64,000 nt of DNA from Linnemannia elongata. Taxonomy: Eukaryota > Mortierellomycota > Mortierellomycetes > Mortierellales > Mortierellaceae. A program made the translations under genes and the position numbers. The stretch covers positions 1,922,001 through 1,986,000 of the forward strand of contig JAXBDG010000002.1 of NCBI GenBank assembly GCA_036320915.1, written 5' to 3'. The notes below the pieces were generated by a model that saw only the letters and a program-made list of their open reading frames with translations, did no database searches and was not told where the DNA came from. Shown piece after piece: positions 9,965 to 21,885 of the stretch (its first letter is position 1; each line of letters begins with the position of its first letter).

Positions 9965-12900
9965 CTATTCATCATTTATTGGGGTTGTTGGTTTTTTTGC
10001 TCTCCGAGTGTGCTTCTTTGAAAATTTGTGTAGAGACTCATTGCTGTTCTTGATATCCCACTCCACCAGCCTGATAGCCTCGCTCTCCCTGTCTCGCAAG
10101 TCTCCGGTAAGAGTCAGCATTCGAGTCAACACTCCACACACGATGCCTTTTTTCCAGCTCCATAAGCTGTTGTAGTGGTTGTTTGACTTTGCTGGATCCG
10201 CGTATCGCCAATGGGACTCGGCAATATGGCTGTTGGAAAGGGTGAAGCGTCTGTTGGGGCCGTTTAATCTCCAAATTGAAGGGTGCCTGCCATTGTTGTT
10301 GTCCTTGATTCCATAGAACCATTCGTCCCAATGGTCCTGGAGTGAATGACCCCTCGAGATCATTTCATACTTGAAGTCCATATCGACAGGATGCGTCAAA
10401 TTGCGATCGTAGGCCAGCTCATAGGCAAGCTCGTCCAATCTCTCCTCCAAATTCGGGATGGTCTCAGGCGTCTGCTGTGCTGGCTCCAGCACTATTGATG
10501 GCCCTGAGCTTGTACCCTGTTCTGTTTGATCCAGGTCCATATCATCCTCGATCATGACCAGCTCGCTCTCGAACTCTTCCGCGTCAGCATGCTCCACCTC
10601 CGAATCATCTGCCAGGTCCACGCAGCTTTCCTTCACCCCAACCCTACTCGGGCTCACTAGTTGCTTTTGTTGAAGACGTTGCACATTCTGAGGGTGAGTT
10701 TGTTGGACAGTGACGGAATGGCTTGTGGATGGCGATAATGATGCCCCGTGGACTGTGGCCGATGATCCTAATATCTCCTCTGCCTTCCGTAAATTCCTTT
10801 GAAGGACATCTGCAGACTCCTGAAGTGTCATCACCAAGGCCAAGTTTTGTATCTGACTAGACCTCCCAAGGGCTGATATGAAAGTATCCGTTTGCCGGGT
10901 TGATATGTTGGAAAATGCGGTCGTAACCATGGTCTCGTTGAGTTTCAACCAGCTCTGGAATTTTGTCGTAAGACTGTCGATGGTGCAGTCGAAATGTCGT
11001 TTGAGATGCTTTAGTCCTTCCGTAATCTTGGTGTCCAGATTTCGAATCTCATGCTCCAAGGCGGGGGCGTTGAGGCGCAAGCTATCGGATCGAGGGGGCG
11101 CGGCATCGTCCATCGCTGTAGAGAGGTCTCTGCTAAACATTTGGAAAGCAACAGACTTGAAAAGAGGATGTGCAAAGAGATGGTGGCGGCTGTAATCGGA
11201 TTGTTCGTCGGGGCGGAACTGTTGGAGAACCACTGCATCCTGCAAAAATATTTTCCTCAGGTGCACAAGTAGGAGTAGGAACTTGAGTCGCAGCACCTCA
11301 GACTTGTTAGACTGGGCTGGGAGGGGCATCCTGTTGGTAAGAGGCCTGTCGTGGTTATCGGGCTTATTCGTCATGATGTTCAGCGTCCATTGGAGCCAGT
11401 CAGGATGTCCACCGTAGTAACGCTCGACAAAAGGAAAAACCATTCGTTGAAGTTCGACTGGAGGTAGAAGGACCTCTCGCTTGATCCATGGAGGCTGGCC
11501 ATGATGGGTAGAACCAGCCATACAATATGCGACACCCTTTGGAAGAGGATGCAAATAGTGAGTGGTGAGGCGACTTTGATCTCTACACCACCCTCCATGC
11601 TGCTGGATAGCGGAAATAGACGCACCAGAATCGAGTACGTGGTTGGCTCCAGAGTGGCGATAAAAATGTGTGGGTTGATCCGTGACTATTCCAGTCTGCT
11701 CAAAAAGTCGAGACATACCGTCCACATGCGCATGAGCCGACATCTGTTTATCCCTGCCATTACCATGCGCTAGATAATGCTCCTCCCATTCGGACTCGTC
11801 GAAGTTTGGCGGATCGTTTGTCAGCTACATAAGGGAACATGAAGGAAGGTAAATCAAGAAAAGGAAGAATGAGTAAAATACTTACATGATGAATTACTAC
11901 ATTGGCATGACGCAAACAACAACAAAACATCTGACTTACATCCCATAGACAAAAAAGATAGAGAGCGAGAGCTCCAATGGGGCAAATCTCCGTGTTAACA
12001 TTCCGAACCGCAACACCATAGGTACATCCTCCGTATCGCATCGTTTTCCCTTGAGTCATAATCAGGACGATGGCAAGGGTGCGCGATGGAGTTTCCCCGC
12101 CAGACAGATTCGCAAAAGAGTGAAGATTGACGTGAGGCAACTTGGCATATCGGAGGTTCTCGCCCCGCATCATCATAAAATGCCCCCACGACGCCAAAAG
12201 CCTCAGGCGAACGCTGGTAATTTTTTGGGGCTGGTTCTTGGTGGGTATGCCTGAAAGATTATATCGATTTTTCCAGGCTGCTCTCATCAAATCTTGTATG
12301 TTCTGGAGCTCCCTTCCGTCCGCATGACCGATGGTTGCATATTTCTTTGCCTCCGCAAGTGGGTCACCTATATTGAGAACAGAGACCAAAGCAGAGTAAG
12401 TGTCTTTATCAATTGCAAAACAAATAATTGTGATACATCAATACTAATTGGATATTCTCCGTTACCAGCTATTCTCTCTTGGTATTTCGCTATCATGGTC
12501 CGATATACTGTGCTCCGTGGATGTGGTTGTTGCAACATGTCCTTCATTCCGATAAGTTGTTGGGTTCTGTAAAGATCGACAATGCTGCACACATACGCCT
12601 TCACAGTTTGTAGAGCGGGCACAGTCATGGAATAGGTGCCATCAGTTCTTCTTTTCTTGCCTTTCGCAAAAAAAGGTAAAACCGCCTTCCTCCGATCACC
12701 ACCGCCGTCATCTCCCCTTTCCGCCAGACCGTCCTGCATGTAATAGATGAACTTGTCGTGAAAAACTCGAAAGTCAACTTTCTTACCAACGTGATACCCC
12801 TTCCGTTTGCACCATCTCTAGAGGCCCACAATATAAGAGATGAAGATAAATATTAGCCTATTCCAACGCATTCCAAGTAAGGGCTCCAGATCATAAGCGA

Positions 12901-14060
12901 GTTATTGCCACCATTTAGCGTACCCTCCAGTGCCTTGCGTATGAATCGTATGAGACCTTGGTAGACGGTGCCAACTGTTGGCGGCGCGCTTTTCCGGCAT
13001 CGGCCACGGCGCGTCGTGTGCTGTGCATCAATTCGATCGTGTACATCTCACTGGCTGTGAGCTCTGTCCTAGTTGGGTCGATAGCCTTGGCGCTCTCCAG
13101 CCTGGCTGCGAGACATAGTTGTCGATTCATTTCCAAGCCTACCCTCGCGTATCGATCCTCTGATGTTTCCTGCTCTTTCCGCTGCATTGGTATTTTAGAT
13201 ATCAAGTGGCTCTTGACGTCCTGTTTTTCTCCTTCGACGACATCTGAAACGACATCCTGTTGCGTGCTCCCTAGAATGACTGTTCGATCATCCAGGCGTC
13301 GTCTTTTGGAACTTGAAGGGTCGCCTGCTGGGATGTTGGTGGAAACATGCATTGGTTCCATTATGATTTCAACAGTGTCCTCGTCCGCATCCTCGCCGTC
13401 GTCATCATAGGTGCTGCTGACATCGCTTTCGTATGCGTCGCAAGGATGTTGAGCAAAATACGCTCTGTAGAATGATTCCAGTGGTCCATGAAAGTCGTTA
13501 CTGTTTTCCTCTACAGGAGGCGGAGCTGGGGCCTGCTCAAGCTCTTGGTATCCGAAAACAGACCCGTCTTCGTAAAACGCTTCAACCATGGCAGGGCCTA
13601 AGTGCGAGACTCCAAGCATGTTATTCGCGCTCAAGGCCGTGTTGCTGAGGTCCGGGTTGGTATTGTTGCTGTCGTGGTTCTCATTGATTGCGGCACTCTC
13701 AATGGCTCTAGCTGTATAAAATGGCAATTTAAATTTGGGTGGAGACATTAGTGTGGAGTATCGGAGACCAACCAGGGGTAAGAAGCAATCGCAAAGCAAA
13801 CACAGCATACTAGTTGCGGTTGGTGTACCTGTCATCGTAGCCTCTCCTTCAACTGCAACTTCGGGTGTAGCATCTCCGTCTGCGCCAATTGGGGTTGCTC
13901 TTCGTGCCTCAACTCCCTCTTCTCCACCTCCTCCGCGTCCTTTGCCCCCTCTGCCTCTGCCCTTGCCTCTACCTCTGTTCCTTGGGGTCGACCCTTCACG
14001 AGATCCATGGCGCGCGGTAGATTCGGGTAGTCCAATGGATGGCGTCTCAGGAGGATGCAT
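9965..14060 (-). CDS. Crypton tyrosine recombinase with GCR1-like DNA-binding domain
   Basis: Model (minus strand) with exons 14060-13829, 13711-12924, 12817-12466, 12367-11940 and 11824-9965. All junctions keep frame, giving 1219 residues with no internal stop. Residues 1-320 are disordered, with a Gly/Arg-rich segment and an acidic stretch. About 325-450 is a SAM-like/core-binding region (APSTKVSYDSYARHWR). About 450-720 is the catalytic domain, with candidate residues R525, K565, H653-x-x-R656, H676/W679 and nucleophile Y690 (THYLHPLP). A coiled-coil-like and acidic linker follows. Near the C-terminus there is a GCR1-type domain (WRLNGPNRRF..HWRYADPAKSNN). Cryptons cut and rejoin DNA through a covalent tyrosine link and insert as circles, so they lack inverted repeats. 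All catalytic residues appear present, so the gene may be functional. Alternative: a domesticated recombinase. Confidence 0.88.
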
Positions 14061-14999
14061 GATGAGAGGAGTCGTTTGCTAATGGAATGTGCTGATGTGC
14101 GGTCAAAGTTATTATGATGTGAAGGAAAATGACCCTCCAGGTACAATAAACAAGCGTAGGCGTGAAAACAATCAACTATTAACCCCCCGCTATTGCCTGG
14201 AGATGGTAAGTGATTTACTGATTTCATTCTAAGCCACCCGTGGAACATTGTCCCTATTCAAATAATATATAGAACAATACAATCGGCACTGCCTCCCAGC
14301 TAAAAAATGGAGCACGAGTGGTGAATAACGACTCACTCGACTGCAGGGTGGCTCACTTGTAATTATCATTCTTCTTTATGATATGAAGTCAGAGGAATGG
14401 TGAATGGCGAATGCAAGTGATAGAGCCACCTACTGTAGATACATATCTAATCCAATATGTAACGCCAAAAGGTACCGGAACCAGGAGATGGCGATAATAG
14501 GGGCTTGTCGAGAGTGCTAGTCGCGACTCTAATCGTTTCAAACCGTTGTTCTTGATGGTTGATAGACCGGCCCCATTGATTCAGGACGATCAGTGTAAAA
14601 CACTGGTGTAAAAGTCGGGACGTGCCACGTGAATGTAGATCTTAATCGTATGCACAAGAAAAAAGAAAGAAAGCAGCAACAGAAAAATGAACAGTCCCAT
14701 TGTTGACTTAGAACAACAGAAAAAAAAAAAAAAAAAACGCCTCTCTACCTACTCCTTGCAAAACTCACCTTCAAGAAAGGACATATACATACTCCTTCTT
14801 TGTCTTCATTCTCTTGCACAGGTCGCAGACGCACTCCCCTCCTTCCCCTTTTCCAAACTCGACCTTGCTCATCCCTTTCCCCTCCTCCTCCCTGCGTCTC
14901 CTCATCAACCCTCTCCCCCCCCCTTCTGTCCCCTCCGTCCTTCATTTATTTTACCCTCTTCACACATTCACAATCATAACAACAAATAGTTCTTACTCC
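14061..14999. other. Crypton right flank and POL5 leader
   Basis: No gene is supported. 14061-14650 contains the promoter side of the Crypton gene and probably its right boundary; a CACGTG motif lies near 14627. An A-rich run at about 14720-14737 is followed by a C/T-rich stretch (14740-14999), which looks like the 5' untranslated leader of POL5. Confidence 0.4.
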
Positions 15000-17900
15000 A
15001 TGAGCCAGCCACACTTGCCCCTCTTCGGCATCCTTGCCTCGCTGGATGTCGCAGAGCGCAACGCCGCGGCATTGACCCTCATAAAGTCCCTTGCTGTCCT
15101 CCAAAACTCTCACAAATGCGACATCGATCCCTCGGTCGAGGACATCACCGAGGAGAAACTCGATCAGCTCTGCCACCCAGAGGTCGTCTATGCCCTCAAG
15201 CGTCTTATCAGAGGTCTTCCCTCTGACCGTGAGGCAGCCCGTCAGGGATTCTCTCTTGCCTTGACCGAGGTACATACCGTAACTGTTCCGTATTGTTGCA
15301 TTGTATTCATGGGTCCTCAATTGAACGATCGTTCTAACCAGTCCCATTCTTATTGACGTGGAATACACGTTTATAGTTGTTGATCGGATTGAACTTTTTG
15401 ACTGCCAAGGTTGTGCTCGAGCTGTTATTCCGTTTCACGGAGATCAAGAACTTCATGAAGGGCAAGGTAATAGCAGCAGCTACAGCACTTACAATGACTT
15501 TGGTACCATGATGCCCGTTGATGGCTCAATGGCAAGGATTCGATGCCATCTGATAACAGTCAATCTCACACCTTGTTACCCTTTGATTATGTCAATGTCT
15601 GTTAGGAGGAGAGGAACCACATGTTTGGTCGCATTTTCGGATACATGAGTATTGTCCAGTCGGGTATGCTCACCCGCCCAACGACATCTGCAGAGGACAT
15701 TCAGCTCATCGTCGACGACCTCGTCGAATACTCCCAGGACAAATCCTACCTTTCAGAGTGTTGTCACCAAGTCCTTGTCACCATGCTCCCCCAGGTACTT
15801 ATTTGAACTCCTTTTGATAACATGAACAGTGATCAGGAATCGCCAAGCATTTCATTCTAACTAACATTTACCAATAATAGATTGTGAAGCACCCAAAGTC
15901 CATCAAATACGTCGTTGACACTCTCTTTGCGGACGGTGTCAACACTCCAGACCAGCTCAGCGTAGCCTTCGCCCTCCGGGAACATCTGGACGAAGTCAAC
16001 AAACAATTGCCCAAGGGCGAACAGATCAACTGGACAAAGACTCTCGGTAAATCATGGAAGAACCCCGTCCTTCTTCACTCTTCCAACTTGAAGTACCTCG
16101 GCATGTTGCTCAAGGAGACCTCAACCGAGGACGGCACTCAGTCGTCATCCAGCTGGAGACAGAACCTTCACCCCGTTTGGGATCGCGTCCTCGCTCAGTA
16201 CTTTGGCTCATCCGCTCCCAACTCTCAGATCGCCCCCTTCCGCGACTTTTGGAACGTTGTCATTGATTGTAAGTAACAATGGCATATACGAAAGCCTGTC
16301 TCATAGGATCAAGGCAGAGAATGCGGAAGTGCTGAACCAATTTATGATATTTTACTAATAGCCTTTCTCTTCCTCCTATCATTGTTCAGCTACGCTCTTT
16401 GATTCGAGCTCATCGCACGAGCGCAAGTACTGGGGATTCCAGATTTTTGAAAAGGTGTTGCCTGTTCTAGGAGAGGACCAGATTCCTCTTGTCTTCACCA
16501 CCAACTTTATGCGCTGCTTCGTCAACAACCTCTCGAGCGAGGATCGTTTCCTCAACAAAGCTGCCAAGCACACTATGACTGCCATGCACGCTAAGGCCGA
16601 CACCAATGAGGCCGTTCGCCTGACTTTGATCACTCAGCTCTTGGACAGCAACCCCAACTTTGATAGAATGTCCCGCTCCAAGACTGTCGAGACTCTGCTG
16701 GGCGGTTTGGACGTCTCTCACATCAAGCACTACCTCCAGTACCTCACTAAGGCCTTCTTGAACCAGGACGGATCCGATCCGAGCAACATGGAGCGCGGTA
16801 AGCGTATCGACATCAGCAGACAGTGGACCATCGACCAAATGTTCTCCTTGTTCCGCAATCCCAAGGTTCCCAGGGAGGAGGGTTGGATCAAGTCAATCCT
16901 CGAGTTTTTCCTTATGCACGCCTTCTTTGACATCAAGAAGGTTGATGCCAAGAGCAAGTACGCTGAGGCGCACGCTCTGCCCGCCCCCGCCCTTTCTGCC
17001 GCCACCCGTGAGCACTGCAGGAACCGCTTCTACGGCATGATGGCTGAGCTCTCGACCATGGCTCCCCTCGCCGCCAAGAAGGAGTCGGATGAGGCCGAGA
17101 CTGTCAATTACAGCCGCAAGTTGAACGGCACTATGCTAGACGGAACTTTCTGGTGCTCCTTTGCCCTCCACATGATTGTCGACCTCGAGAAGAACAAGAA
17201 CTTTGAGAGCCTCATCACCCTCGGGGATGAGGCTGCCAAAGCCAAGAAGACCGCCCTTGCCCTCGTCACCAAGATCCAGGACAAGGCCAAGAAGGCCTCC
17301 AAGGAGCTCAAGCCCCAGTACAAGGCTTTCGAGCTGCTCTTTGTCCAGATGATTCTTCAGCTGTACGTCGAGCCCGAGGATTCGACCAACATTCTCGGGG
17401 AGTTACACGACTGTTATGACAAAGTCTTTGCTGCCCCCAAGAAGGCTAACGGCAAGAAGGCTGCCTCGAACGATGATGAAGATGAGGAGGAGATCCAGCC
17501 TGTTGAGGTCATTGTCGATATCTTGCTCAGTTTCTTGATCAAGCCCTCGGCCTTGCTTCGCCATGTCTCCGAACAGGTCTTTGTTATCTTTTGCGACAAG
17601 ATGACCAAGACTGGATTGGAGTTGATGTTGTCCACCCTTCAGACCAAGGACAATAAGGACGACATGTTTGGTGAGGAGGAGGAAGATGACGACGCCGAGG
17701 CTGATGCCCACCACCAATCAGACGACGATGATGAGGACGATGAGGAGGGAGACTCAGATGAGGATGAAGATGAGTCTGACGATATGGATGTTGATGAGGA
17801 TGAGGATGACAACGCCCCTGTCGACGAGGAGTTCAGGAAGAAGCTTGCCGCCGCATTGAACGTCAAGGATGCCAACGACGAGGATGAGTCTGAGGAGGAA

Positions 17901-19175
17901 CTGTTGGACGACGACCAGATGATGGCTTTCGATGACAAACTGAACGAGATCTTCAGGCAGAAGAAGTTGGCCAAGGCCCAGCAGAAGGACGCCAAGCAGA
18001 CTCTCATCCATTTCAAGAACAAGGTCCTCGATCTCTTGGAGCTCTACATCAAGAAGCAGTCGTCCAACGAGCTGGTCCTCGATCTGATTGTGCCCCTGCT
18101 ATCACTTGTCCTCATACCCTCGGCTGCGAACAAGCCCGTCCACGACAAGATTTCGGCTCTTCTCCGCAACAAGCTTGCCAAGATCAAGGACTACCCCCGC
18201 GATGTGGACGACGAGGCGGTGTTTGAGATCCTGAACCAGGTCCACGAGCTCGCCAAGAAGTCGCCCGACGCCAAGTTCTCTGGATTGTGCGGTGATTTGT
18301 CGGTTCTTTTGGTCAAGGTCCTCATTGGTGGTCAGGACGAGAAGACTGACGTTGGTGAGACCAAGGTTGAGGCCCCCGCCAAGAAGACCCGTGGCGCCAA
18401 GGGCAAGAGTGCCGCCGCCATGGACCCCGAGGAAGCAGCTCTTAAGGCCAAGCAGGACCGTATTGTTGCTCTTTACAGCGAGAGCTTGAAGGAGTTTATG
18501 ACGCGCAAGAACTCGAATTTGTCGGCCAAGATGTTTATGGAGTTTATTGAGCGTTTCCCTCACCTCGCATGGCACCTTTCGAGCACACTTCTTGCCTACA
18601 CCAACCCCAAGGCGACCGTCAAGTCTTTCCGTCAGGCCATGGCTTTCAACATGTTGTCTGCTCTTGTCAAGCGTCTATCGAACAAGAAAACGCCCAAGTT
18701 TGAGGAGCTGTTCTTGCAGACGCTTCCCTTGATCCGTGGCTCTTTGATCGAGACCTTTGAGGGAGCATTTGTGGAGTCGACCAGCGAGGAGGCCAATTCT
18801 GCTAAGGGATTGAACGTTGCTCGACTTCGTGAGATTCTCAAGTTTGCAATTTTGTCGGCAAGGATGGTCAAGCGTGCAGAGGATCGTAACGTGATGGAGA
18901 TCTGGGAGACTGAGAAGCTTGGACCATTGTTGCAGAAGATCAGCGAAGATAGCCGGTTCAACAGCGGCGCGCTTCGTTCGTTGATTCAGCAGATGTTGGC
19001 ATTGATTGGATCGGATATCAAGTTGCCAACGGGGTCGTCGAAGAAGCAGGAGAAGCAGCAGAAACGGAAGCGGGAGGCTGAGGCTGAGGAGAAGAAGAGC
19101 GGATCAAAAAAGAAGGCGCATCGGTCGAAGAAGCGCAAGGTTGGAGGCGGCAAGCAGGAGAGCGTTGAGGCATAA
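15000..19175 (+). CDS. POL5: DNA polymerase phi / MYBBP1A-family nucleolar protein Pol5
   Basis: Exons 15000-15269, 15410-15466, 15606-15794, 15881-16268 and 16390-19175 join in frame to 1229 residues. The N-terminus (LKRLIRGLPSDREAARQGFSLALTE) and the following helical repeats are typical of the DNA_pol_phi (Pol5/MYBBP1A) family. A long Asp/Glu-rich block (near 17670-17830) is followed by the conserved LDDDQMMAFDDKLNEIFRQ segment. The C-terminus is very basic (KKAHRSKKRKVGGG), a likely nuclear/nucleolar signal. Yeast Pol5 is essential, binds rDNA enhancer regions and acts in rRNA production and 60S assembly; despite the name it is not a replicative polymerase. The length matches fungal orthologues. 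The start follows a pyrimidine-rich leader and precedes the conserved MSQPHLPLFG-type beginning. Confidence 0.93.
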
Positions 19176-19651
19176 TTCAACTTTGCATTCTTTGTCCTTC
19201 ATTTTTAAATTCCTCTTTGTCCACTTTTTGCATTTTAGTATTTCTTTTTTTTCTATTATTTTCTAGTTTCTCACTATGCATCTTCACACAACAATGTATT
19301 CATCCAGTTATCACCATTTCGCATAAACTTTTGCTGGTTTCTTTCTTTCTTCTCTGAGTGTGATTCAGTACATTCTGTGGGTATCTAAGATGATTGGCGC
19401 CCTAGGCTATGTATGGGAGTGCTGCCTTGGTGGCGAGTGTTCCCCACTCTTCAGCTATTTTTTTTTCTTCCCCCCCCCCCTCTCTAGGTTGCTAAAAAAT
19501 CGGTGGCTTTTCTCGCTGTCATTTTGACCCAGATGTTTTTTTCTTCTAAGAACGGGAAGGTTCATCGCCTGCCTTGCCAAGATCATCATCTTTTTCTCCA
19601 TAAACCAACGTTCATCAACCCAGCAAACAGCCTCACCAATCACCTAGCACA
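19176..19651. other. POL5 3' region and next gene's promoter
   Basis: A T-rich trailer follows the POL5 stop. A short promoter and leader with a C run near 19471 then precede the next co-oriented gene. No additional gene is seen. Confidence 0.5.
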
Positions 19652-21885
19652 ATGTCAGCCACTGCTCCCTCCAAGGCCGCCAAGGTCGCCACCACCACGA
19701 CCATCGAGAAGAAGGCCATCAATAACCCGCATAGGGTCCAGGTGCTTGTCGACTTTCCTGACCCTACAGTCACGATTAAATCCGTCCACCCGATTGCCAT
19801 CCCCGGACCCCAAAGGAAATTTGTCGCCGTTGCTGATGGCGACAAGACCTTTCACGAATTAAAGGATGTTATCAACGACGAGTTGCACCGTCTCTATGCT
19901 GAAGAAGCGTAAGTTTTTATCTGCTGGTATCATGATTTTTCTCTTCCTTCCTTCCCTGGTCGTGTTTGTCTTGCCGTGTGCCTTGCACAGCACGCGTAGG
20001 TTGAATATATTCGATCGGCATGCCCCCCTCTTCTATATCTTGATTATTACCGATGTTGAAGGTCAATAACAACGGATCGTTTGCCGAGAGCATAGAAGCG
20101 TTTCGCTACCATATTGTTGTGATCAATAGAACGCGTCTTTACAACATATATTTCGCTACTACATATCCACCAACCTCTCCCTACTATCCCCGCCCTCCGC
20201 CAACCTATCAAAACTATCTCTCACTCTCTCTTTCCGCTATCCTATCCAAATTAGTCCCTACGGTCTTTGCGGATTCAAGAACTGGCGGCATAGCAAAATC
20301 CCCGAGAGGTACCTCATTCGTGATGTCCTCGGCAAACAGTGCGATGTCCATGTTACCAGAGAGCTCCTCTCGGCCAAGAAGCTGGGCAAGTCGACCAAGC
20401 GAAAGGTTGAGGGAGAGACGCCTTCTCACTCTTCTTCTTTGTCGTCCTCGTCGGCAAGCACTGTCGCATCTGACCCCACTATTTCTTCAACCCCCGCTCC
20501 CAAGGCCAAGAAGGCCAAGAAGGTCAAGAAAGACGCTGCCTCTCCCTCCACCGAGACCATGCCCAAGGCCGTTGTCAAAAAGGAGGCTATCGCCACCCCT
20601 GCCATCCATGCCCCCAAGGAGACTGCCGAGGACAAGGCTCTCCAGGCAGCCTACGCCGATCTGACTGAGGAGCAGATCATGTTGAACATCTCTGCTGCGC
20701 ATGCCCAGGAAAAGAAGAAGACAGCATCCGGCATTGCCACTCCTGAGGCTTCCGAGTCCTCCGCTAGCCCGGCTCCTACCCCTGCTCCTGCTACCTCCAA
20801 GAAGCAGAAGAACACTAAGAAGGTCGATGTTGTCGCGACTCCTACTCCTGCTCCTGTTTCTGCCAAGGCTGCCGAGAAAGAGGTCAAGAAGGCCTCTGCT
20901 ACAATCCCTTTCCCTGAAGACAGCAACAACAAGTCTGAAGAGGATATTATGAAGGAGATCAGCGCCTACCACAAGGCCCAGAAGGTGATGGAGGAAATGA
21001 AGGAGACTGTCCGCGAAGCTGAGGAGATCAAGATCATGATGGAGGTTTCTGAGAGCCATGTCCCTGCCGCTGTTGAGGGCAAGAAGGAGCAAACTAAGGT
21101 CAAGAAGGAGCAAGTCAAGGCCAAGGAGCAAGCTAAGGCCAAGAAAGCTGCTGTTACTCCTGCTGACGAAGAGTCCTCCAAGCCAACCGGTGCTTCTGCT
21201 GCTGCCAAGGGCAAGAAGATCGTGAACAAAGGCTACCAGTCTGATGACTCTTCCGATTTTGCACCAGGTAATTCATCTCACTTTCGATTGTTTACAATGT
21301 TCACAATATCAGTGCGTGGTATCAAGAAAACATAATGGCTAATATGCTACTTGTTGATTACGTGTTTTAGTTACTAAGGGACATTACATGGGTGGTGCCC
21401 GTCGCAAGGATGAAGATGTCGAGGAGCTGCAAAGATGGGCGGCGCAGGATCCTGCTACCTTGACGGATGAACAGCGTAAGGAGCTCCGACTCTGGGACAA
21501 GCGCAAGTACAATCGCGATCTTGCCACAGCTAAGCGCAGAGCAGAGATTAATTCCAAGTCTAAGGATCCTGTGGTAGCATCAGCAGCCACTTTGTTCTTG
21601 GACTCGCTCAATGTCCGTGGTCGCCCTTCAGTCGCTTCTGAGAGCCCCAGGAAGAAGATTGAAAAGTATATCCAGGAGACCACCGAGAAGAAGGTGAACG
21701 ATGATGAGAATGATGACTCAGAGGAGGAAAAGTCGTCTTATTCGTCTTCGTCTTTCTCGACGCCCGACGCTGAGGCACGGGTCAAGGTAGAGCAGCAGCC
21801 GATCAAGGAAGAGCTCAAGCCTGTCGAGCGTGAGAAGTTGCCACCTTCCATGCTCACTGAAGACTCTGACTCTGATGAAAACTGA
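19652..21885 (+). CDS. Nucleolar Net1/Dnt1-like protein (Cdc14-regulator N-terminal domain)
   Basis: Exons 19652-19908, 20255-21267 and 21371-21885 join in frame to 594 residues. Residues about 25-125 form a ubiquitin-like module: VQVLVDFP, FVAVADGDKTFHELKDVINDEL, RLYAEEAP, then IPERYLIRDVLGKQCDVHV. This resembles the N-terminal domain of fission yeast Dnt1 and budding yeast Net1/Tof2. The rest is Lys/Ala/Pro/Thr-rich and disordered, with repeated LTEEQIMLNISAAH and SEEDIMKEISAYH motifs (two copies of an x(E)DIMxxISxxH pattern). The C-terminal part is charged, with acidic serine clusters ending in DSDSDEN that look like CK2 sites. In yeasts these proteins tether rDNA silencing factors and hold Cdc14 in the nucleolus. 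It lies 476 bp downstream of POL5 in the same direction. The domain call rests on pattern only. Confidence 0.6.

Noticed and set aside
17639..18022. Serine-rich minus-strand frame within POL5
   Set aside because: Antisense of the Asp/Glu-rich block; GAT/GAG codons read backwards as Ser/Leu codons.
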